This document shows positions 41,483 through 49,583 of a stretch of 64,000 bases of DNA, piece by piece. Numbering within the stretch: position 1 is the stretch's first letter; every line of letters begins with the position of its first letter. The DNA comes from Haloarcula mannanilytica (GTDB taxonomy: Archaea; Halobacteriota; Halobacteria; Halobacteriales; Haloarculaceae). Location: contig NZ_BIXZ01000001.1 in NCBI RefSeq assembly GCF_005406125.1, positions 1,116,001-1,180,000 on the forward strand, given 5' to 3'. The translations under genes were made by a program, and so were the position numbers. The notes below the pieces were generated by a model. The model was not told the DNA's origin. It did no database searches and was given only the letters and a program-made list of their open reading frames with translations.

Positions 41483-42943
41483 ATGATTCGTGAGCGACTC
41501 GGCGGTCGAGCGTTCGCGATGCTGACGCTACTGACCGCACTCTTGGTCGCGACGACCGCGCCGGCGGCCGCGGCCGGACAGTCGCTCAACTGGAGCGCTG
41601 ACACCGCACCCCAGGCACAGACAGAGGTCGACGTGACCAAAGCCGTCCACAACATGGCCTGGGGCCAGTCGGCCGAGGCCGTCCGCACCTACGAGGGCGA
41701 TGATGGCTCGCTGACCGAAGTCGAGGCCGAGGTCAACACCTCCGCCCAGAACCCCTATACGTTCCACTACACCGAAGTCAACCACACCGACTACGGCGCG
41801 TTCCCGCACGACAAAAGCGACGTGTCGGCGATTGACGCCGGTGAGTGGACGAAGGACATGAGCGGCTCCGCCGGCACTGGTACGGTCGAGAACGTCGAGA
41901 CCGCGCCCGGTGTCGAGGGCGTTCGCATCTCAACGTCGTCCCAGTCCAGCGGTGACGCGGCGACGTTCACCTTCAGCAACTTCTCGGTGACGAGTGACGA
42001 AGACAAGCGCTTCGCACAGGCCGTCTACAACGCCAACAGCGCCGACTCGGGCGTCACCTACGAACTCCGATACGTCGACAGTGACGGCGACTACAAGACG
42101 GTCGTCTCGAACAGCACCGCCGTTGACGGCGTCGTCACCCAGGAGCAACTCGGCAACATCGCCACCGAGGGCTCGGGCGACGGCACGTTCGACGACATTC
42201 AGCAGCTCCAGATCGTCGTCTCCGATGCCGACGCCAGCCTGACATTCGTCGGGCTGAACGCCGAGAAGATGTCGCCGTACGACCTCGGCGACCAGCAGAA
42301 AGACACCGACGGTGACGGATCGCTCGAAACCGTCGATATCGGTGAGGACTACGCCGGCGGTGCAGTCTCGCTGAGGGCCCTGGACACGCTGGGCTCGTCG
42401 TTCTCCGACGCGCGCATCCACGATCTCACGGCCCCGATGGAGTTCACCGGCGAACTCGCGGGCAGTGAGGACGTGATGGTCGAGCGCACCGAAGACGAGT
42501 CCGTCGAGAGTGGGAACTACCCCGGCTACAAGGGAACGGCAACGGTCTACGTCCGGCTCTCGCTGCCTGACGCCTACGATCTTGCCTTCTCTGGGGCCGC
42601 GCTGACGGACACGCAGTCGGTTAACAGTGACCGGCTAATCTCCGTCGAGTACGCCGAAGGTGTCAGCGACACCGAGTTCGGCAACATCTCCGACGGGAGC
42701 TGGACGGATGTCACCGGCTCGTACTCCGGTGAAGGATCGAGCGTCACGGTCGACGACACGATCCAGGTCGGTCAGACCTCCGTGCTGAAGTACACGTACA
42801 AGCTCACGCCCGACCAGTTCGACAACATCGTCGCCCAGGGCGGTAGCGGTGGCAGCGGTGCGATGGGCGGGCTCGGCAACAACATCCCGCTGGTCGGTGG
42901 CATCATCGCCACGCTGGCGGCGTTCCTCAAGAGGCTCAGCTAA
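41483..42943 (+). CDS. Exported surface protein with C-terminal anchor (486 aa)
   Basis: Sec signal (FAMLTLLTALLVATTAPAAA, cleavage near residue 33), an ectodomain of about 420 residues rich in Ser, Thr, Asp and beta strands, a Gly/Ser hinge (GGSGGSGAMGGLG) and a terminal hydrophobic helix with a basic tail (GGIIATLAAFLKRLS). Signal, ectodomain and single C-terminal anchor is the architecture of pleolipovirus spike proteins, though I cannot show sequence homology. GGAGGG before the ATG is a strong ribosome binding site. Probably the exposed protein of a membrane particle or vesicle. Confidence 0.68.
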   Translation: MIRERLGGRAFAMLTLLTALLVATTAPAAAAGQSLNWSADTAPQAQTEVDVTKAVHNMAWGQSAEAVRTYEGDDGSLTEVEAEVNTSAQNPYTFHYTEVNHTDYGAFPHDKSDVSAIDAGEWTKDMSGSAGTGTVENVETAPGVEGVRISTSSQSSGDAATFTFSNFSVTSDEDKRFAQAVYNANSADSGVTYELRYVDSDGDYKTVVSNSTAVDGVVTQEQLGNIATEGSGDGTFDDIQQLQIVVSDADASLTFVGLNAEKMSPYDLGDQQKDTDGDGSLETVDIGEDYAGGAVSLRALDTLGSSFSDARIHDLTAPMEFTGELAGSEDVMVERTEDESVESGNYPGYKGTATVYVRLSLPDAYDLAFSGAALTDTQSVNSDRLISVEYAEGVSDTEFGNISDGSWTDVTGSYSGEGSSVTVDDTIQVGQTSVLKYTYKLTPDQFDNIVAQGGSGGSGAMGGLGNNIPLVGGIIATLAAFLKRLS

Positions 42944-42945
42944 CT

Positions 42946-43428
42946 ATGTCTGCGAGTTCGGGGGATAGTGGCCGTAGCGAGTACGGCTTCAGGCTGCTGA
43001 GTCGGACCAGCGGCATCATCAAAGAACAGGGCTGGCAGGGTCTCGGTAAGTCCGCGTTCGGGACGATCTTCCTCGCCATCATCTTCGGCGGGGTGGACCT
43101 CCTGAACGCGGTTCTGAATGTCCCAATCGCCATTCTGGATGCGCTGGGGTTCAGCGTCGCCGAACTCAACGTCGCCATCTTCGGCGGGCTCGCGAACTTC
43201 ATTGGCGGCGTCCTGAACGCGACCGGTGGCTCGTTCGGCAGCGGCTGGACAGCGCTGCTTGGGCCGTTCCAGGGACCACTCGGCGTGTTCGTGTTCCTCG
43301 TCATGCTGTGGGAGTTCATGTACTTCCTCGATGTCGTGGACACGGACATTTTCGGGCTGGTCATCGACCTGCCGGACTTCCTGTTCCAGTCAGACAGCAG
43401 CGGTGTCGACGGCGAGGACGACACGTAA
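42946..43428 (+). CDS. Small multi-spanning membrane protein (160 aa)
   Basis: 160 residues with about three to four hydrophobic segments (GTIFLAIIFGGVDLLNAVL, ALGFSVAELNVAIFGGLANFI, PLGVFVFLVMLWEFMYFLDVV) and an acidic tail. Two bases after the surface protein. One of at least five consecutive small membrane proteins. Confidence 0.65.
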   Translation: MSASSGDSGRSEYGFRLLSRTSGIIKEQGWQGLGKSAFGTIFLAIIFGGVDLLNAVLNVPIAILDALGFSVAELNVAIFGGLANFIGGVLNATGGSFGSGWTALLGPFQGPLGVFVFLVMLWEFMYFLDVVDTDIFGLVIDLPDFLFQSDSSGVDGEDDT

Positions 43429-43479
43429 CCATGCCCGCATCGGCCTGCTCGCACTCGACGATTCGTTACGGGGGTAACT

Positions 43480-43875
43480 ATGTCGGGTAGCGACAGCGAT
43501 ACCAAGCTCTACAATCTGGCCGATGAGAAGCGCGCAGAGATGTTGCGCGGGTGGCTGTCGGTGACCAACGACGACGGTCAGACAACGACCATCCGCTGGG
43601 GCAAACTCGCACTGCTGTCGCTGGGGAGCTGGCTGCTCACTGCGGCGGTTGGTCTCGCCGAGGTGCTCGGCGGAGCTGGCTCGGCGCTGCTGATGCTGAC
43701 CGACGGGTTCGGGTCGTTCTACGGCGACCTGTATCGCGCATACCTCGGGATCGTCGAGTCGATTTTCTCGTTCGGGGCCGCGGTCGCGTGGCTCGAACCG
43801 TTTGGCATCGGCGCTGGCCCGCTCGGTATCGCCATCGCACTGCTGGCGCTGTACCTGTGGGTGACCATCGAATGA
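43480..43875 (+). CDS. Small membrane protein (131 aa)
   Basis: 131 residues: a soluble N-terminus (LYNLADEKRAEMLRGWLSVTN) followed by three hydrophobic segments from residue 45 on. Size and topology recall the small internal membrane protein of pleolipoviruses (VP3), but no motif confirms this. The stop overlaps the next ATG (ATGA). Confidence 0.62.
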   Translation: MSGSDSDTKLYNLADEKRAEMLRGWLSVTNDDGQTTTIRWGKLALLSLGSWLLTAAVGLAEVLGGAGSALLMLTDGFGSFYGDLYRAYLGIVESIFSFGAAVAWLEPFGIGAGPLGIAIALLALYLWVTIE

Positions 43876-44339
43876 GTGAGGACCAGAGAGTGCCGGGGTT
43901 CGTCTGGCGACTGGCTCCGCTCGCTGGCGTTGTCGGATTTCTCACGTCGTTCGCTGAGGACCCGACCGGGACGCTTCGAGACATCATCCTCGATGTCGTG
44001 CTGTCGTTCGTCCTCGGCGGGATTCTCGACGTGCTGTCACAGTTAGTCGACCTGCTCCTCCAAGCGTTCGAGCAAGCGGCGAATGCGCCGGTCTTGGCTG
44101 CGCAAGGAATCCTCGATGCTGGTAGGGCTATCGGCGGCATCTTCATCGGCGGCATCGGAATCGTGGCCGATCTGGCTGGTGCACTCGTCGCTGCTGCTGG
44201 TCCGTTCGGCCCGATCATCATGTTCGGTCTTGCTGCTATAATCATCTACGTCCGCGTCGAGGTGGTCGCGATCCTCGTCGATTCGGTGGTCCCGCAGCTC
44301 GGAGACCTACTACGCTGGCTCAGGGGGATCGGCCGATGA
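43872..44339 (+). CDS. Small membrane protein (155 aa)
   Basis: 155 residues, three or four hydrophobic segments (LAPLAGVVGFLTSF, IILDVVLSFVLGGILDVL, IGGIFIGGIGIVADLAGALV, PIIMFGLAAIIIYV). Amphipathic in the centre. Overlaps both neighbours by four bases, so translation is coupled. Confidence 0.62.
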   Translation: MSEDQRVPGFVWRLAPLAGVVGFLTSFAEDPTGTLRDIILDVVLSFVLGGILDVLSQLVDLLLQAFEQAANAPVLAAQGILDAGRAIGGIFIGGIGIVADLAGALVAAAGPFGPIIMFGLAAIIIYVRVEVVAILVDSVVPQLGDLLRWLRGIGR

Positions 44340-44623
44340 GCGAGGACCGCGACCTCAGCTACTGGCTCACCCATCCGGCCGCTGCGACTGCAGCTGTCGC
44401 GACGGCATTGGTCGGCTCGGTCGACATGATTGAGCCGCTGCTGGCGTTCCTGACCGCGACCGTAACGACGTGGTTTCCGCTGCTATCGACGCTCCGCTCA
44501 GTCGCGGGCGTCGTCCCGGCGCTCCCGACCGGACTGTTCGAGCAACTGTTCCTGATCGGTGCGCTGGCCTACGCGGGCATTCTCGCCGCCGATCTCATCA
44601 ACAACGCAACTGACGACTCATGA
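44336..44623 (+). CDS. Small membrane protein (95 aa)
   Basis: 95 residues with two or three hydrophobic segments and an initial charged stretch (MSEDRDLSYWLTHPAA). The first residues MSED repeat those of the preceding gene. Coupled to that gene by ATGA. Confidence 0.6.
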   Translation: MSEDRDLSYWLTHPAAATAAVATALVGSVDMIEPLLAFLTATVTTWFPLLSTLRSVAGVVPALPTGLFEQLFLIGALAYAGILAADLINNATDDS

Positions 44624-44684
44624 ACCAGACACATCGCACGAACGGACGTATCGCACACAAATACCGACGACAGGAGGGACAGCC

Positions 44685-45176
44685 GTGCCACTGAACCGAC
44701 TCGGCCCGGTTGGCACTGTCCTTGCTGTCGTCGCGGTCCTGGGCGGCCTGTGGGTCGTCCTGAACACATCGCTGGCGGCCGCTGTCGCCGGCCCAGTCGC
44801 CATGCTGACGGCGAACCTCCGGCTGGTCGCTGGGCTCGTCATCATCGGGCTCATCGGCTACTGGGCGCTCGACGAAGTCGAGGACGACGACGAGTTTACC
44901 GACGCGGTCGAGAAGACTGGTGAACGGGCGTCGACGGCCAGCCGCGGATTCATCAACACGACGACGGTCGTCCTCGGCACGGTCGCGACGATCCTGTTCG
45001 GGTTCGGTGACGCCCTGGTCGATGTGCTCGGTCAAGCACCGGCCTTCGCCGGGCAGTTCATCATCGGTATTCTGGGCATCGGTGGCGCATCGGGCCTGCT
45101 GTCGGTCGAAGTAATCGCCGTGCTGGCGGTGCTGGTCATCGTCGCAACGGGTGTCGCACGAGGGGCCGACGGATGA
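44685..45176 (+). CDS. Small membrane protein (163 aa)
   Basis: 163 residues starting at GTG 44685, seven bases after a GGAGGG ribosome binding site (44672-44678). Four hydrophobic segments in two pairs around a charged loop (DEVEDDDEFTDAVEKTGERA). The upstream open frame is not used because its composition is not coding-like. Confidence 0.62.
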   Translation: MPLNRLGPVGTVLAVVAVLGGLWVVLNTSLAAAVAGPVAMLTANLRLVAGLVIIGLIGYWALDEVEDDDEFTDAVEKTGERASTASRGFINTTTVVLGTVATILFGFGDALVDVLGQAPAFAGQFIIGILGIGGASGLLSVEVIAVLAVLVIVATGVARGADG

Positions 45177-45538
45177 CCTCATTCGAGACCCATCACGGCG
45201 CGGAGACAATCGTTCGCTGGCTCCGCGACCAGGTCGACGCGGCCGCCGTCGAAGCCGAAGCGCTGGCCGAGGCCGAGCCGGCAGACGCCGCTGCACGGCT
45301 GCTGTTCGGGCTCGTCGTCTCGCTGGGGGGCTACCTCCTGATTCAAGACGCGACGGCCGTGTCGGGGACGTTGGTTGTCTCCTACGCACTCGCGGGCCGA
45401 GCCGCAGCGACAGTCGTCGGCCTGCTGGCGCTTCGAGTTGGTGCGCCGCGAGTGCTGTCGGGGCTCAGGACGGTCAAGAAAGTCCGCGCCGGTGAGTACA
45501 CTGACGCCGACGCCAGCGCGGAGGAGGCGAGCGCATAA
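45173..45538 (+). CDS. Small membrane protein (121 aa)
   Basis: 121 residues. An amphipathic alanine- and glutamate-rich helix (about 18-42), two hydrophobic segments (43-90) and a charged tail (RVGAPRVLSGLRTVKKVRAGE). Overlaps both neighbouring genes by 1-4 bases. Confidence 0.6.
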   Translation: MTSFETHHGAETIVRWLRDQVDAAAVEAEALAEAEPADAAARLLFGLVVSLGGYLLIQDATAVSGTLVVSYALAGRAAATVVGLLALRVGAPRVLSGLRTVKKVRAGEYTDADASAEEASA

Positions 45539-47298
45539 TGCGGCGCGCGCTCGTCGGGTTGCTGGTCGTTCTGGCTCTTGTCCCGGCGGTTCTCGGGGCG
45601 GCTGGCGGGCAGTCACTCGCGACGACTTCGACGGAGAACATGACCGTCGGCGAGCTGGCTGAAGGCGGTCAGCAGATCGACGGCGCGGATCCGTCCCGTC
45701 GCTGGCTCGGCGAGCGCGGGTCCGTGTATATGAGCTATCAGGAGACGAACCTCGTCAAGCAGATGGGCGCGCAGCAGCCCAACTGGGCGGTCGACAAGGT
45801 CGTCAGCCCGGACAAGACGGTCGATACGAACGAGGTGACGATGCATTTCAACCGGCCGTCAACGGGTGGCGAGGAGACGATTCACGTTGTCGTCCTCTCG
45901 TGGAACGTCGAGGAGCGTGAGGTGACGGAGGGCAACACGACGACCACGGAGACCGTCGCGACGAACGTCCGGCGGCAGACGACCGAGGTAACCCTCTCAA
46001 ACGCGTTCGAGACGGCGACCGTCTCGCTGCCGGATACCGAAGAACCCCAGCGAATCACCATGTTCGTACAGGAGTATCCGTCGGCTCGCTGGACGTTCCC
46101 GCACGACCCGGTCGCGCTTTCTGATACTGTGCCGTTCGGACAGTCCTGGGGCGCGTACCTCTCGTGGTTCAGCACGCGGTTCCTGCTGATTACCGCGATT
46201 GGTGTGCCGGTCGCCATCGCTGGCGCGTACAAGACCCTGGACTACACCTATACGGGGCCGGGCAAAGGCGTCGTCTGGTGGCTCATCGCGCTGGGACTGT
46301 GTTCGTATCTCGCGCTGTACTTCAGCCATCGGTCGGTCGCCTTGCTGCTGACGAGCGCGCCGTGGGTGATGGGCGTGTTCGTCGACGTGATCGCCTATGT
46401 CGCCACGCTCGAACTCGCCGATCCAACGGAGGAAGCGCGGTTCGAGAGTATCGTCACGACGGACGCCCAGAACCCGCTCGGTGACGATCTCCCCGACATC
46501 TCCGAGGAGTGGGCCGAGCACCTGCATTACGTCCAGCGCGATGACGGGCTTGCGCTGGTCAAACCCTCGCTGACGTACTTCGTGACGCTGCTGGCCGGCG
46601 CGAAGCCGCCGACACTGTCACTGACCGATCTCCAGACGCGAGTCAAAAGTCGCGGCTCCTCGCCTGAGGACGAGAAGTTCTACGGAAGCGAACCCGAGGG
46701 AGACGAGGACATCGAGGCCGATCCGGAGCTGGTCTACATCCAGTGGCCGGCACTCCAGTTCGGTCCCGACGGCCTCCGTCGGCAGGTTGAGCAGGTCGGC
46801 CTTCCCGGCGACGACGGCGTCGAAGAGGGTGAGGAACGCACAGTCACCACCAACGAGTGGGACCGCGACCGACTCACCCGTGCAGGTCTGTTCGGCCTGC
46901 TGACGGGTGCGGCCGCGAACGTCGCACTCGGCGGCGTCGGGATGGGCATCCTCGGATTCACCGTCGGGATGTTCGCGGCCACCGTCCGGCGCGTCGACGG
47001 GACCGCTTCGTTCGACCCGGCACCGGCCCATGCGACCGCCGCGAAAGCGCGTGTCGTCACGGAACAGCAGGAACTCGCCATCGCCGAGACGTTCGAGGAA
47101 CTCCAGCAGAAGATGGCCGAAGCCGACGCGACGACGACAGAACAGGCCGTCGATATTGCCGAAGCCTACATCGGCCAACTGCGGGGCCAGATCGACCGGC
47201 TCATCGGTGGCGACGACGCCGGTGGGCTGCCAGAGCAGTCCGAGCCATCCGTCGAGATGGACACGCCGGCGACCGATGCGGGGGTGAGCGACGATTAG
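45538..47298 (+). CDS. Large membrane protein with export signal and coiled-coil tail (586 aa)
   Basis: Signal peptide (LVGLLVVLALVPAVLGAAGGQ), an extracellular beta-rich domain to about residue 195, three transmembrane segments at about 215-290, a soluble middle domain (about 300-445), one more hydrophobic hairpin (about 447-485) and a C-terminal helix (LAIAETFEELQQKMAEADAT) that could form a coiled coil. This looks like a central scaffold of a membrane complex. The next frame opens inside its stop codon region without an ordinary start codon. Confidence 0.65.
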   Translation: MRRALVGLLVVLALVPAVLGAAGGQSLATTSTENMTVGELAEGGQQIDGADPSRRWLGERGSVYMSYQETNLVKQMGAQQPNWAVDKVVSPDKTVDTNEVTMHFNRPSTGGEETIHVVVLSWNVEEREVTEGNTTTTETVATNVRRQTTEVTLSNAFETATVSLPDTEEPQRITMFVQEYPSARWTFPHDPVALSDTVPFGQSWGAYLSWFSTRFLLITAIGVPVAIAGAYKTLDYTYTGPGKGVVWWLIALGLCSYLALYFSHRSVALLLTSAPWVMGVFVDVIAYVATLELADPTEEARFESIVTTDAQNPLGDDLPDISEEWAEHLHYVQRDDGLALVKPSLTYFVTLLAGAKPPTLSLTDLQTRVKSRGSSPEDEKFYGSEPEGDEDIEADPELVYIQWPALQFGPDGLRRQVEQVGLPGDDGVEEGEERTVTTNEWDRDRLTRAGLFGLLTGAAANVALGGVGMGILGFTVGMFAATVRRVDGTASFDPAPAHATAAKARVVTEQQELAIAETFEELQQKMAEADATTTEQAVDIAEAYIGQLRGQIDRLIGGDDAGGLPEQSEPSVEMDTPATDAGVSDD

Positions 47299-48037
47299 CA
47301 GTACTCCCTCCCCAACCTCTGTCGAGCCGGCGCTGGATGATCTCACGCGCAAACAGGACGACCTGTTCGAGCGCCTCCACGACGGCTTCGAGAGTCGCCA
47401 GGAGATCCTCCTGTGGTGTCACGACGCCAGCCTCCGGACGCTCGGCCAGCTCCCCGACGGCTGGTTCGCCGACCTCTTCGCGACCCGATACCGGCTGACC
47501 GCGCTGCTGGCCGACAGCAACCAGCGTGAAGCGGCCTCGGAAGCCGTCGCACCCGAAGACCGTGCCGCGGTCGAGCGGGCAGTGCTGGCCGACGACTCGC
47601 TGGTCGAGGCGTGTCGCGCCGGCATGACCGTCCTCGCACGGTCCTCGTCTGAGTACACCGGCGAGGCGGTCGATACCTCGAAACAATCCTATCTCGCGAT
47701 GCGCCCGGCAGTCGACGATCTCGCCGACCGGCAGCGCGAGGTACTGGAACGCCCGCTCGGCTTCGGGCAGCCACTGGGCTCGCGGGCAGACGTTCGCGAG
47801 TGGGTGCGCTCGGTGATCCGGGCGACGAAAGGCCACGACCAGGGCGCGACCGAGAAGTTCCTCTGGTCGCCCCATCGGCTGGACGCACTTCGTGGCGATC
47901 CCTCGTCGGCGACACTCCACCTGATGCTGGCCGATGACCTCCTGCGGCCGATGAACGCCGCACTCCGACAGACCGCGGCAGCAGCGACTGAACAGGCAGA
48001 CGAAGACACGACGACGCACACTCCCTTCAGAACATGA
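47294..48037 (+). CDS. Hypothetical protein with unusual start (about 247 aa)
   Basis: The frame is protein-like from about 47294 (ISSTPSPTSVEPALDDLTRK) to the stop at 48037, yet has no ATG, GTG or TTG before GTG 47582, which lies 95 codons inside the good coding stretch. ATT at 47294 overlaps the TAG of the preceding gene in the way other genes of this operon overlap (start codon sharing bases with the stop). A +1 shift at GAT-TAG-C fusing it to the 586-residue protein is the alternative. The protein is helical and acidic, without motifs. Followed by the ATPase gene with an ATGA overlap. Confidence 0.6.
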   Translation: MSSTPSPTSVEPALDDLTRKQDDLFERLHDGFESRQEILLWCHDASLRTLGQLPDGWFADLFATRYRLTALLADSNQREAASEAVAPEDRAAVERAVLADDSLVEACRAGMTVLARSSSEYTGEAVDTSKQSYLAMRPAVDDLADRQREVLERPLGFGQPLGSRADVREWVRSVIRATKGHDQGATEKFLWSPHRLDALRGDPSSATLHLMLADDLLRPMNAALRQTAAAATEQADEDTTTHTPFRT

Positions 48038-49428
48038 GTAAATCCGCACAGAAACGACGCGAGAAAGGCAAACAGGACGTTCTCGACATGCTCCACGCCG
48101 ACTTCAAGGCGTGGACGAAGAGCCGGCAAGCACTCCACCACAGCGACGACGAGGAGAAGTCCTACGACCGGCTCGGCAAGTACCGCAACGATGGCGAACA
48201 CATCTACCAGCAGTTCGTCTGGGACGATGGCACCCACATGAAGCCGATGCACAAGGTGCTGGCTTCGCTCACCCGGACAGCACGCCGCTACGGGATCGAG
48301 GAAGCACATCCAGTGTATCGGCATCCGGAGGCGTACCTGAACGCCCTACTGCATCTCGACGACAGCGAAAAGTGGGCGCTGGAGGACGGTCGGCTGGATG
48401 ATCCGATCATCGCCAATGCGCCGCCCACGCGCCGGAAGGTGCTGCGATGGCTCGCCCAGGAGGAGAACTCACACGTCCTGAGCGCGATGGGTGACGGCGG
48501 CACGGAGATCTGGGCGCACTCCGAGCCCGGCGAGGGTAAGACCTCGTTCGCGAACGTCATCGGCGGCGTCCGGATGCCCGAGGTCAACAACGAGACAGTC
48601 CTCTGGCCGCTGACGCTCGACGAGCTGGAGTGTCTGCCGCTGGCTCCGTGGATGCAGGTCGCGGTTCCCGAGGGCATCGAGTACGTCGTCGAGGCCAAGC
48701 CACGGAACCCGTCGCTGCCGGCAGTCGAGATCGAGCTAACCGACGTGTTCCGCTCGACGCTGACCTACTCGTCACCGCGGGACCTCATGCAGCAGATCGT
48801 GCCGGGCGGGCTCTACGCCATCCTGCCGGACCCGCTGTTCCGCGGGTGCGAGAAACTCTGTCGGGCGGCGTTCAACCCGGCTCGTGAGGTCGAGGAACCG
48901 GCCGAAGTGACGCCGCTCCGAGACAACATCTTCGCGCTGCTGGAGTCCCGTGCGAAAGACGACGAGTTCCTGCATCCGACGGTCATCATCGCCGACGAGT
49001 TCGGCGACCTCGTGCCGCTGAATCCGGAGAACGACGAGTCTGACACGAACACGAAAGTGAAGGGCTACCCGGTGGCGCTCGGCAAGGCCCGGAAAAAGAA
49101 CCTCTCGGTCATCTCGCTGTCGCACTCTATCGCCCGCGTTGACGAAGGTGTCAGGGAGAAAAACCGCTGGTTCGCGACGATGCCGAACACGCCGGCCCCG
49201 AGTCAGTCGCTCTCGGGCATCGGGAACGTCCCGGTCGACACGAACTACACGGGCAAACGGGACTTCTCGACCGGCGAAGCCGTGGTCTGGCGCAACCAGA
49301 ACTTCGCTGATATCTCCTGGCCGAATCCGTACCGGCGGCTCCGTCTCGGCGAGGACGAAGGCTATCAGTTCCGTGGGGAAATCAGTATCCGCTACCCCCG
49401 ACGAGAGGAGGCGATTCATGCCCTGTAA
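48034..49428 (+). CDS. P-loop ATPase of FtsK/HerA/VirD4 type
   Basis: 464 residues. Walker A HSEPGEGKTSFANVIGG (about 163-179) and Walker B HPTVIIADEFGDLVPL (about 314-329), with a following ISLSHSIARVDEG sensor-like stretch. The N-terminal 150 residues are a separate helical domain. In this setting, beside membrane proteins and a surface protein, such an ATPase would translocate DNA or protein: a packaging or coupling enzyme. No relaxase is visible, so conjugation by a classical mechanism is not supported. Confidence 0.72.
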   Translation: MSKSAQKRREKGKQDVLDMLHADFKAWTKSRQALHHSDDEEKSYDRLGKYRNDGEHIYQQFVWDDGTHMKPMHKVLASLTRTARRYGIEEAHPVYRHPEAYLNALLHLDDSEKWALEDGRLDDPIIANAPPTRRKVLRWLAQEENSHVLSAMGDGGTEIWAHSEPGEGKTSFANVIGGVRMPEVNNETVLWPLTLDELECLPLAPWMQVAVPEGIEYVVEAKPRNPSLPAVEIELTDVFRSTLTYSSPRDLMQQIVPGGLYAILPDPLFRGCEKLCRAAFNPAREVEEPAEVTPLRDNIFALLESRAKDDEFLHPTVIIADEFGDLVPLNPENDESDTNTKVKGYPVALGKARKKNLSVISLSHSIARVDEGVREKNRWFATMPNTPAPSQSLSGIGNVPVDTNYTGKRDFSTGEAVVWRNQNFADISWPNPYRRLRLGEDEGYQFRGEISIRYPRREEAIHAL

Positions 49429-49583
49429 TCGCCCGATTACAGTCGGCTCAGCGGCTCAAGGCAGAAATGAGCACTATTTCAGAACTGGGGTCGACCAGAA
49501 TCCGCCGATAGCGGTTCGGAGCTGCCCACTCTCAGCACGCCCCCTACGCGCGCGGGTATTAAATGGACTGGAGGGGGGAGGGG

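Noticed and set aside
44559-44684. N-terminal extension of the gene at 44685
   Set aside because: Overlaps the preceding gene in another frame, lacks coding character, and a good ribosome binding site precedes GTG 44685.
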